A DNA stretch of 64,000 bases from Cepaea nemoralis. Its lineage: Eukaryota > Mollusca > Gastropoda > Stylommatophora > Helicidae. The notes below the pieces were generated by a model. That model was not told the DNA's origin and did no database searches. It worked only from the letters and a program-made list of their open reading frames with translations. The translations under genes and the position numbers were made by a program. The stretch spans positions 124,001 to 188,000 of the forward strand of contig JACEFZ010027769.1 in assembly GCA_014155875.1 (NCBI GenBank). The letters are read 5' to 3'. This document shows positions 31,601-43,000 of this stretch, piece by piece (position 1 is the first letter of the stretch; the number at the start of each line of letters is the position of its first letter).

Positions 31601-33605
31601 AGTAGTAGTAGAGGTAGCAGCGTAGCTACCAGTAGAGGTAGAAGTAGTAGTTGAGGTAGCAGTAGAGGTAGAAGTAGTAGTTGAGGTAGCAGTAGAGGTA
31701 GAAGTAGTAGTTGAGGTAGCAGTAGAGGTAGAAGTAGTAGTTGAGGTAGCAGTAGAGGTAGAAGTAGTAGTTGAGGTAGCAGTAGAGGTAGAAGTAGTAG
31801 TTGAGGTAGCAGTAGAGGTAGAAGTAGTAGTTCAGGTAGCAGTAGAAGTAGTAGTTGAGGTAGCAGTAGAGGTAGAAGTAGTAGTTGAGGTAGCAGTAGA
31901 GGTAGAAGTAGTAGTTGAGGTAGCAGTAGAGGTAGAAGTAGTAGTTGAGGTAGCAGTAGAGGTAGAAGTAGTAGTTGAGGTAGCAGTAGAGGTAGAAGTA
32001 GTAGTTGAGGTAGCAGTAGAGGTAGAAGTAGTAGTTGAGGTAGCAGTAGAGTAGAAGTAGTAGTTCAGGTAGCAGTAGAAGTAGTAGTTGAGGTAGCAGT
32101 AGAGGTAGAAGTAGTAGTTGAGGTAGCAGTAGAGGTAGAAGTAGTAGTTGAGGTAGCAGTAGAGGTAGAAGTAGTAGTTGAGGTAGCAGTAGAGGTAGAA
32201 GTAGTAGTTGAGGTAGCAGTAGAGGTAGAAGTAGTAGTTGAGGTAGCAGTAGAGGTAGAAGTAGTAGTTGAGGTAGCAGTAGAGGTAGAAGTAGTAGTTC
32301 AGGTAGCAGTAGAAGTAGTAGTTGAGGTAGCAGTAGAGGTAGAAGTAGTAGTTGAGGTAGCAGTAGAGGTAGAAGTAGTAGTTGAGGTAGCAGTAGAGGT
32401 AGAAGTAGTAGTTGAGGTAGCAGTAGAGGTAGAAGTAGTAGTTGAGGTAGCAGTAGAGGTAGAAGTAGTAGTTGAGGTAGCAGTAGAGGTAGAAGTAGTA
32501 GTTGAGGTAGCAGTAGAGGTAGAAGTAGTAGTTCAGGTAGCAGTAGAAGTAGTAGTTGAGGTAGCAGTAGAGGTAGAAGTAGTAGTTGAGGTAGCAGTAG
32601 AGGTAGAAGTAGTAGTTGAGGTAGCAGTAGAGGTAGAAGTAGTAGTTGAGGTAGCAGTAGAGGTAGAAGTAGTAGTTGAGGTAGCAGTAGAGGTAGAAGT
32701 AGTAGTTGAGGTAGCAGTAGAGGTAGAAGTAGTAGTTGAGGTAGCAGTAGAGGTAGAAGTAGTAGTTCAGGTAGCAGTAGAAGTAGTAGTTGAGGTAGCA
32801 GTAGAGGTAGAAGTAGTAGTTGAGGTAGCAGTAGAGGTAGAAGTAGTAGTTGAGGTAGCAGTAGAGGTAGAAGTAGTAGTTGAGGTAGCAGTAGAGGTAG
32901 AAGTAGTAGTTGAGGTAGCAGTAGAGGTAGAAGTAGTAGTTGAGGTAGCAGTAGAGGTAGAAGTAGTAGTTGAGGTAGCAGTAGAGGTAGAAGTAGTAGT
33001 TCAGGTAGCAGTAGAAGTAGTAGTTGAGGTAGCAGTAGAGGTAGAAGTAGTAGTTGAGGTAGCAGTAGAGGTAGAAGTAGTAGTTGAGGTAGCAGTAGAG
33101 GTAGAAGTAGTAGTTGAGGTAGCAGTAGAGGTAGAAGTAGTAGTTGAGGTAGCAGTAGAGGTAGAAGTAGTAGTTGAGGTAGCAGTAGAGGTAGAAGTAG
33201 TAGTTGAGGTAGCAGTAGAGGTAGAAGTAGTAGTTGAGGTAGCAGTAGAGGTAGAAGTAGTAGTTCAGGTAGCAGTAGAAGTAGTAGTTGAGGTAGCAGT
33301 AGAGGTAGAAGTAGTAGTTGAGGTAGCAGTAGAGGTAGAAGTAGTAGTTGAGGTAGCAGTAGAGGTAGAAGTAGTAGTTGAGGTAGCAGTAGAGGTAGAA
33401 GTAGTAGTTCAGGTAGCAGTAGAAGTAGTAGTTGAGGTAGCAGTAGAAGTAGTAGTTCAGGTAGCAGTAGAAGTAGTAGTTGAGGTAGCAGTAGAGGTAG
33501 AAGTAGTAGTTGAGGTAGCAGTAGAGGTAGAAGTAGTAGTTGAGGTAGCAGTAGAGGTAGAAGTAGTAGTTGAGGTAGCAGTAGAGGTAGAAGTAGTAGT
33601 TCAGG
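31601..33605. repeat. Satellite with 30-bp unit and 234-bp higher-order repeat
   Basis: The basic unit is GGTAGCAGTAGAGGTAGAAG plus TAGTAGTTGA. After every seven such units comes a unit ending TTCA and a shortened 24-bp unit (missing GAGGTA). The marker TTCAGG falls at 31831, 32064, 32298, 32532, 32766, 33000 and 33264. The spacing is 233, 234, 234, 234, 234 and 264 bp. Read on the minus strand it gives a long Leu/Pro/Gln open frame that I do not regard as a gene. Confidence 0.95.
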
Positions 33606-33835
33606 TAGCAGTAGTAGCAGCAATAGAGGTAGAAGTAGCAGTAGATGTAGCAATAGAGGAGGCAGTAGTAGCAGCAGTAGAGACAGCAGTAGTAGTAGTA
33701 GAGGTAGCAATAGAGATAGCAGTAGTAATAGTAGTAACAGCAACAATAATAGCTGCAGCAGTAGTTGTAAAAGCAGTAGAAACAGTAACATTAGTAACTG
33801 CAGCAGCAGCAGTGTTAGTAACAGCAGCAGTAATA
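33606..33835. repeat. Degenerate edge of the TAG satellite
   Basis: This contains one more unit of the 60-bp type (AGATGTAGCAATAGAGGAGG), then irregular AGTAGTAG, AACAGC and AGCAGCAG trinucleotides. Confidence 0.85.
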
Positions 33836-33912
33836 GCCCAGGGCTGATACAGGAAGCAAAGAATGGCAACGTTGTCATCTATCAGACATATTGTAGGAGG
33901 CGACTAAGAAGA
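33830..33912 (-). repeat. SINE-like 3' end, inverted relative of 30905-30985
   Basis: The minus strand reads TTAGTCGCCTCCTACAATAT and later ATTCTTTGCTTCCTGTATCA and GCCCTGGG. These correspond to TTAGTTGCCTCTTACGACAT and TATTTTTTGCTTTGCTTATA and GGGCCC at the other end of the satellite. The two copies point at each other across the TAG array. Confidence 0.5.
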
Positions 33913-34053
33913 GTGTATTTAGAACAGACTAACCGATGACATTGAATAATTCAGCCACAAACTCTAACCAACCATGAAAATGTCTCTGTATGGCTCAGCA
34001 TGAGATGGTTCAGAGTCCATGGCTCAATACCGGGTACAAGGTAACAGAAGCAG

Positions 34054-37000
34054 CAGCAGTAGGTGGAGAATGGAGGAGAATAGCTCACTAGTTATGTGCA
34101 GCAAGCAGTAGGTAGAGAATGGAGGAGAATAGCTCACTAGTTATATGCAGCAGTAGGTGGAGAATGGAGGAGAATAGCTCACTAGTTATGTGCAGCAGTA
34201 GGTGGAGAATGGAGGAGAATAGCTCACTAGTTATGTGCAGCAGTAGGTGGAGAATGGAGAATAGCTCACTAGTTATATGCAGCAGTAGGTGGAGAATGGA
34301 GGAGAATAGCTCACTAGTTATGTGCAGCAGTAGGTGGAGAATGGAGGAGAATAGCTCACTAGTTATGTGCAGCAAGCAGTAGGTGGAGAATGGAGAATAG
34401 CTCACTAGTTATATGCAGCAGTAGGTGGAGAATGGAGGAGAATAGCTCACTAGTTATGTGCAGCAGTAGGTGGAGAATGGAGAATAGCTCACTAGTTATG
34501 TGCAGCAGTAAGTGGAGAATGGAGGAGAATAGCTCACTAGTTATGTGCAGCAGTAGGTGGAGAATGGAGGAGAATAGCTCACTAGTTATGTGCAGCAAGC
34601 AGTAGGTGGAGAATGGAGAATAGCTCACTAGTTATGTGCAGCAGTAGGTGGAGAATGGAGGAGAATAGCTCACTAGTTATGTGCAGCAAGCAGTAGGTGG
34701 AGAATGGAGAATAGCTCACTAGTTATGTGCAGCAGTAGGTGGAGAATGGAGGAGAATAGCTCACTAGTTATGTGCAGCAGTAGGTGGAGAATGGAGAATA
34801 GCTCACTAGTTATGTGCAGCAGTAAGTGGAGAATGGAGGAGAATAGCTCACTAGTTATGTGCAGCAAGCAGTAGGTGGAGAATGGAGAATAGCTCACTAG
34901 TTATGTGCAGCAGTAGGTGGAGAATGGAGGAGAATAGCTCACTAGTTATGTGCAGCAGTAGGTAGAGAATGGAGGAGAATAGCTCACTAGTTATGTGCAG
35001 CAGTAGGTGGAGAATGGAGGAGAATAGCTCACTAGTTATGTGCAGCAGTAGGTGGAGAATGGAGGAGAATAGCTCACTAGTTATGTGCAGCAGTAGATGG
35101 AGAATGGAGGAGAATAGCTCACTAGTTATGTGCAGCAGTAGATGGAGAATGGAGGAGAATAGCTCACTAGTTATGTGCAGCAGTAGATGGAGAATGGAGG
35201 AGAATAGCTCACTAGTTATGTGCAGCAGTAGATGGAGAATGGAGGAGAATAGCTCACTAGTTATGTGCAGCAGTAGGTGGAGAATGGAGGAGAATAGCTC
35301 ACTAGTTATGTGCAGCAGTAGGTGGAGAATGGAGAATAGCTCACTAGTTATGTGCAGCAAGCAGTAGGTGGAGAATGGAGAATAGCTCACTAGTTATGTG
35401 CAGCAGTAGGTGGAGAATGGAGGAGAATAGCTCACTAGTTATGTGCAGCAGTAGGTGGAGAATGGAGGAGAATAACTCACTAGTTATGTGCAGCAGTAGG
35501 TGGAGAATGGAGAATAGCTCACTAGTTATGTGCAGCAGTAGATGGAGAATGGAGGAGAATAGCTCACTAGTTATGTGCAGCAGTAGATGGAGAATGGAGG
35601 AGAATAGCTCACTAGTTATGTGCAGCAGTAGTGGGGAATGGAGGAGAATAGCTCACTAGTTATGTGCAGCAGTAGGTGGAGAATGGAGAATAGCTCACTA
35701 GTTATGTGCAGCAAGCAGTAGGTGGAGAATGGAGGAGAATAGCTCACTAGTTATGTGCAGCAGTAGGTGGAGAATGGAGGAGAATAGCTCACTAGTTATG
35801 TGCAGCAGTAGGTGGAGAATGGAGGAGAATAGCTCACTAGTTATGTGCAGCAAGCAGTAGGTGGAGAATGGAGGAGAATAGCTCACTAGTTATGTGCAGC
35901 AGTATATGGAGAATGGAGGAGAATAGATCACTAGTTATGTGCAGCAGTAGGTGGAGAATGGAGGAGAATAGCTCACTAGTTATGTGCAGCAGTAGGTGGA
36001 GAATGGAGGAGAATAGCTCACTAGTTATGTGCAGCAGTAGGTGGAGAATGGAGGAGAATAGCTCACTAGTTATGTGCAGCAGTAGGTGGAGAATGGAGGA
36101 GAATAGCTCACTAGTTATGTGCAGCAGTAAGTGGAGAATGGAGAATAGCTCACTAGTTATGTGCAGCAGTAGGTGGAGAATGGAGAATAGCTCACTAGTT
36201 AGTGCAGCAAGCAGTGGGTTTGGAAAATGGAGAATAGCTCACTAGTTATGTGCAGCAGTAGGTGAGAATGGAGAATAGCTCACTAGTTATGTGCAGCAGT
36301 AGGTAGAGAATGGAGAACAGCTCACTAGTTATGTGCAGCAGTAGGTAGAGAATGGAGAACAGCTCACTAGTTATGTCAGCAGTAGGTAGAAAATGGAGAA
36401 TAGCTCACTATTTTATGTGCAGCAGTAGGTAGAGAAAGGAGAATAGCTCACTAGTTATGTGCAGCAGTAGGTGGAGAATGGAGGAGAATAGCTCACTAGT
36501 TATGTGCAGCAGTAGGTGGAGAATGCAGGAGAATAGCTCACTAGTTATGTGCAGCAGTAGGTAGAGAATGGAGAATAGCTCACTAGTTATGTGCAGCAGT
36601 AGGTGGAGAATGGAGAATAGCTCACTAGTTATGTGCAGCAGTAGGTAGAGAATGGAGAATAGCTCACTAGTTATGTGCAGCAGTAGGGGGAGAATGGAGA
36701 ATAGCTCACTAGTTATGTGCAGCAGTGGGTGAAAATGGGAATAGCTCACTAGTTATGTGCAGCAGTAGGTAGAGAATGGAGAATGGCTCAGTAGTTATGT
36801 GCAGCAGTAGGTGAGAAGGGAAAAATAGCTCACAAAGTTTTTTGCAGCAGTGGGTGGGAGAAGGGAGAATAGCTCACTAGTTATTTTGCAGCAGTAGGTG
36901 GAGAATGGAGAATAGCTCACTAGTTATGTGCAGCAAGCAGAAAGTGGAGAATGGAGGAGAATAGCTCACTAGTTATGTGCAGCAGTAGGTAGAGAATGGA

Positions 37001-40000
37001 GAATAGCTCACTAGTTATGTGCAGCAAGCAGTAGGTGGAGAATGGAGGAGAATAGCTCACTAGTTATGTGCAGCAGTAGGTGGAGAATGGAGGAGAATAG
37101 CTCACTAGTTATGTGCAGCAGTAGGTAGAGAATGGAGAATAGCTCACTAGTTATGTGCAGCAGTAGGTAGAGAATGGAGAATAGCTCACTAGTTATGTGC
37201 AGCAGTAGGTAGAGAATGGAGAATAGCTCACTATTTTATGTGCAGCAGTGGGTAAAAGGGAAAAGGAAAACAGCTCACTAGTTATGTGCAGCAATAGGTG
37301 GAGAATGGAGGAGAATAGCTCACTAGTTATGTGCATCAGTAGGTGGAGAATGGAGATGAATAGATCACTAGTTATGTGCAGCAGTAGGTGGAGAATGGAG
37401 GAGAATAGCTCACTAGTTATGTGCAGCAGTAGGTAGAGAATGGAGAATAGCTCACTAGTTATGTGCAGCAGTAGGTAAGAATGGAGAATAGCTCACTAGT
37501 TATGGGGCAGCAGTAGGGGGGAGAATGGAGAATAGCTCACTAGTTATGTGCACAAGCAGTAAGTGGAGAATGGAGGAGAATAGCTCACTAGTTATGTGCA
37601 GCAGTAGGTGGAGAATGGAGGAGAATAGCTCACTAGTTATGTGCAGCAGTAGGTAGAGAATGGAGAATAGCTCACTAGTTATGTGCAGCAGTAGGTGGAG
37701 AATGGAGGAGAATAGCTCACTATTTATGTGCATCAGTAGGTGGAGAATGGAGGAGAATAGCTCACTAGTTATGTGCAGCAAGCAGTAGATGGAGAATGGA
37801 GGAGAATCGCTCACTAGTTATGTGCAGCAGAGGGTGGAGAATGGAGGAGAATAGTTCACTAGTTATGTGCAGCAAGCAGTAGGTGGAGAATGGAGAATAG
37901 CTCACTAGTTATGTGCAGCAGTAGGTAGAGAATGGAGAATAGCTCACTAGTTATGTGCAGCAGTAGTAGGAGAATGGAGGAGAATAGCTCACTAGTTATG
38001 TGCAGCAGTAGGTGGAGAATGGAGGAGAATAGCTCACTAGTTATGTGCAGCAGTAGGTGGAGAATGGAGGAGAATAGCTCACTAGTTATGTGCAGCAAGC
38101 AGTAGGTGGAGAATGGAGAATAGCTCACTAGTTATGTGCAGCAAGCAGTAGGTGGAGAATGGTGAATAGCTCACTAGTTATGTGCAGCAAGCAGTAGGTG
38201 GAGAATGGAGGAGAATAGCTCACTAGTTATGTGCAGCAAGCAGTAGGTGGAGAATGGAGGAGAATAGCTCACTAGTTATGTGCAGCAAGCAGTAGATGGA
38301 GAATGGAGGAGAATAGCTCACTAGTTATGTGCAGCAGTAGGTGGAGAATGGAGGAGAATAGCTCACTAGTTATGTGCAGCAGTAGGTGGAGAATGGAGGA
38401 GAATAGCTCACTAGTTATGTGCAGCAGTAGGTGGAGAATGGAGGAGAATAGCTCACTAGTTATGTGCAGCAGTAAGTGGAGAATGGAGAATAGCTCACTA
38501 GTTATGTGCAGCAGTAGGTGGAGAATGGAGAATAGCTCACTAGTTATGTGCAGCAAGCAGTAGGTGGAGAATGGAGAATAGCTCACTAGTTATGTGCAGC
38601 AGTAGGTAGAGAATGGAGAATAGCTCACTAGTTATGTGCAGCAGTAGGTAGAGAATGGAGAACAGCTCACTAGTTATGTGCAGCAGTAGGTAGAGAATGG
38701 AGAACAGCTCACTAGTTATGTGCAGCAGTAGGTAGAGAATGGAGAATAGCTCACTAGTTATGTGCAGCAGTAGGTAGAGAAAGGAGAATAGCTCACTAGT
38801 TATGTGCAGCAGTAGGTGGAGAATGGAGGAGAATAGCTCACTAGTTATGTGCAGCAGTAGGTGGAGAATGCAGGAGAATAGCTCACTAGTTATGTGCAGC
38901 AGTAGGTAGAGAATGGAGAATAGCTCACTAGTTATGTGCAGCAGTAGGTGGAGAATGGAGAATAGCTCACTAGTTATGTGCAGCAGTAGGTAGAGAATGG
39001 AGAATAGCTCACTAGTTATGTGCAGCAGTAGGTGGAGAATGGAGAATAGCTCACTAGTTATGTGCAGCAGTAGGTAGAAAATGGAGAATAGCTCACTAGT
39101 TATGTGCAGCAGTAGGTAGAGAATGGAGAATGGCTCAGTAGTTATGTGCAGCAGTAGGTAGAGAATGGAGAATAGCTCACTAGTTATGTGCAGCAGTAGG
39201 TAGAGAACGGAGAATAGCTCACTAGTTATGTGCAGCAGTAGGTGGAGAATGGAGAATAGCTCACTAGTTATGTGCAGCAAGCAGTAAGTGGAGAATGGAG
39301 GAGAATAGCTCACTAGTTATGTGCAGCAGTAGGTGGAGAATGGAGGAGAATAGCTCACTAGTTATGTGCAGCAGTAGGTAGAGAATGGAGAATAGCTCAC
39401 TAGTTATGTGCAGCAGTAGGTGGAGAAAAGAGGAGAATAGCTCACTAGTTATGTGCATCAGTAGGTGGAGAATGGAGGAGAATAGCTCACTAGTTATGTG
39501 CAGCAAGCAGTAGATGGAGAATGGAGGAGAATAGCTCACTAGTTATGTGCAGCAGTAGGTGGAGAATGGAGGAGAATAGTTCACTAGTTATGTGCAGCAA
39601 GCAGTAGGTGGAGAATGGAGAATAGCTCACTAGTTATGTGCAGCAGTAGGTAGAAATGGAGAATAGCTCACTAGTTATGTGCAGCAGTAGGTGGGAAAAA
39701 TGGAGAATAGCTCACTAGTTATGTGCAGCAGTAGGTAGAGAATGGAGAATAGCTCACTAGTTATGTGCAGCAGTAGGTAGAGAAAGGAGAATAGCTCACT
39801 AGTTATGTGCAGCAGTAGGTGGAGAATGGAGAATAGCTCACTAGTTATGTGCAGCAAGCAGTAAGTGGAAAATGGAGGAGAATAGCTCACTAGTTATGTG
39901 TAGCAGTAGGTGGAGAATGGAGGAGAATAGCTCACTAGTTATGTGCAGCAGTAGGTAGAGAATGGAGAATAGCTCACTAGTTATGTGCAGCAGTAGGTGG

Positions 40001-43000
40001 AGAATGGAGGAGAATAGCTCACTAGTTATGTGCATCAGTAGGTGGAGAATGGAGAGAATAGCTCACTAGTTATGTGCAGCAGTAGGTGGAGAATGGAGGA
40101 GAATAGCTCACTAGTTATGTGCAGCAGTAGGTGGAGAATGGAGGAAAATAGCTCACTAGTTTTGTGCAGCAGTAGGTAGAGAATGGAGAATAGCTCACTA
40201 GTTATGTGCAGCAGTAGGGGGAGAATGGAGGAGAATAGCTCACTAGTTATGTGCGGGAAAGCAGTGGGTGAGAATGGGGGAGAATAGCTCACTAGTTATG
40301 TGCAGCAGTGGGTGGAGAATGGAGGAGAATAGCTCACTATTTTATTGCAGCAGTAGGTAGAGAATGGAGAATAGCTCACTATTTTATGTGCAGCAAGCAG
40401 TAGGTGGAGAATGGAGGAGAATAGCTCACTAGTTATGTGCAGCAGTGGGTGGAGAATGGAGGAAATAGCTCACTAGTTATGTGCAGCAGTAGGTAGAGAA
40501 TGGAGAATAGCTCACTAGTTATGTGCAGCAGTAGGTAGAGAATGGAGAATAGCTCACTAGTTATGTGCAGCAGTAGGTAGAGAATGGAGAATAGCTCACT
40601 AGTTAGGGCAGCAGTGGGTAGAGAATGGGAGAACAGCTCACTAGTTATGTGCAGCAATAGGTGGAGAATGGAGGAGAATAGCTCACTAGTTATGTGCATC
40701 AGTAGGTGGAGAATGGAGATGAATAGATCACTAGTTATGTGCAGCAGTAGGTGGAGAATGGAGGAGAATAGCTCACTAGTTATGTGCAGCAGTAGGTGGA
40801 GAATGGAGGAGAATAGCTCACTAGTTATGTGCAGCAGTAGGTGGAGAATGGAGAATAGCTCACTAGTTATGTGCAGCAGTAGGTAGAGAATGGAGAATAG
40901 CTCACTAGTTATGTGCAGCAGTAGGTAGAGAATGGAGAATAGCTCACTAGTTATGTGCAGCAGTAGGTAGAGAATGGAGAATAGCTCACTAGTTATGTGC
41001 AGCAGTAGGTGGAGAATGGAGAATAGCTCACTAGTTATGTGCAGCAAGCAGTAAGTGGAGAATGGAGGAGAATAGCTCACTAGTTATGTGCAGCAGTAGG
41101 TGGAGAATGGAGGAGAATAGCTCACTAGTTATGTGCAGCAGTAGGTAGAGAATGGAGAATAGCTCACTAGTTATGTGCAGCAGTAGGTGGAGAATGGAGG
41201 AGAATAGCTCACTATTTATGTGCATCAGTAGGTGGAGAATGGAGGAGAATAGCTCACTAGTTATGTGCAGCAAGCAGTAGATGGAGAATGGAGGAGAATC
41301 GCTCACTAGTTATGTGCAGCAGAGGGTGGAGAATGGAGGAGAATAGTTCACTAGTTATGTGCAGCAAGCAGTAGGTGGAGAATGGAGAATAGCTCACTAG
41401 TTATGTGCAGCAGTAGGTAGAGAATGGAGAATAGCTCACTAGTTATGTGCAGCAGTAGGTAGAGAATGGAGAATAGCTCACTAGTTATGTGCAGCAGTAG
41501 GTAGAGAATGGAGAATAGCTCACTAGTTATGTGCAGCAGAGGTAGAGAATGGAGAATAGCTCACTAGTTATGTGCAGCAGTAGGTGGAGAATGGAAAATA
41601 GCTCACTATTTATGTGCAGAAAGCAGAAAGGTGGAGAATGGGGAAATAGCTCACTAGTTATGTGCAGCAGTAGTTGGAGAATGGAGGAGAATAGCTCACT
41701 AGTTATGTGCAGCAGAAGGTAGAGAATGGAGAATAGCTCACTAGTTATGTGCAGCAGTAGGTGGAGAATGGAGGAGAATAGCTCACTAGTTATGTGCACA
41801 GTAGGTGGAGAATGGAGGAGAATAGCTCACTAGTTATGTGCAGCAGTAGTTGGAGAATGGAGGAGAATAGCTCACGAGTTATGTGCAGCAGTAGGTAGAG
41901 AATGGAGAATAGCTCACTAGTTATGTGCAGCAGTAGGTGGAGAATGGAGGAGAATAGCTCACTAGTTATGTGCAGCAGTAGGTAGAGAATGGAGACTAGC
42001 TCACTAGTTATGTGCAGCAAGCAGTAGGTGGAGAATGGAGGAGAATAGCTCACTAGTTATGTGCAGCAGTAGGTGGAGAATGGAGAACAGCTCACTAGTT
42101 ATGTGCAGCAGTAGGTGGAGAATGGAGAATAGCTCACTAGTTATGTGCAGCAGTAGGTGGAGAATGGAGGAGAATAGCTCACTAGTTATGTGCAGCAGTA
42201 GGTAGAGAATGGAGAATAGTTCACTAGTTATGTGCAGCAAGCAGTAGGTGGAGAATGGAAAAATAGCTCACTATTATGTGCAGCAGTAGGTAGAGAATGG
42301 AGAATAGCTCACTAGTTATGTGCAGCAGTAGGTAGAAAATGGAGAATAGCTCACTAGTTATGTGCAGCAGTGGGGGAAAGAATGGAGAATAGCTCACTAT
42401 TTTATGTGCAGCAGTAGGTGGAGAATGGGGGAGAATAGCTCACTAGTTATGTGCAGCAGTAGGTGGAGAATGGAGGAGAATAGCTCACTAGTTATGTGCA
42501 GCAGTGGGTAGAGAATGGAGAATAGCTCACTAGTTATGTGCAGCAGTAGTGGGAGAATGGAGGAAAATAGCTCACTAGTTATGTGCAGAAAGCAGTAGGT
42601 GGAGAATGGAGGAGAATAGCTCACTAGTTATGTGCAGCAGGGTGGAGAAAGGGAGAATAGCTCACTAGTTATGTGCAGAAAGGTAAGTGGAGAATGGAGG
42701 AGAATAGCTCACTAGTTATGTGCAGCAGTAGGTGGAGAATGGAGGAAAATAGCTCACTATTTTATGTGCAGCAGTAGGTGGAGAATGGAGAATAGCTCAC
42801 TAGTTATGTGCAGCAGTAGGTGGAGAATGGAGGAGAATAACTCACTAGTTATGTGCACAGTAGGTGGAGAATGGAGGAGAATAGCTCACTAGTTATGTGC
42901 AGCAAGCAGTAGATGGAGAATGGAGGAGAATAGCTCACTAGTTATGTGCAGCAGTAGGTGGAGAATGGAGGAGAATAGTTCACTAGTTATGTGCAGCAGC

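Noticed and set aside
31626..33878. 750-codon open frame on the minus strand (Leu/Pro/Gln repeats)
   Set aside because: It lies wholly in the 30-bp TAG satellite. The unit length is a multiple of three, so the frame stays open without selection. The sequence has no domain and no initiation context.
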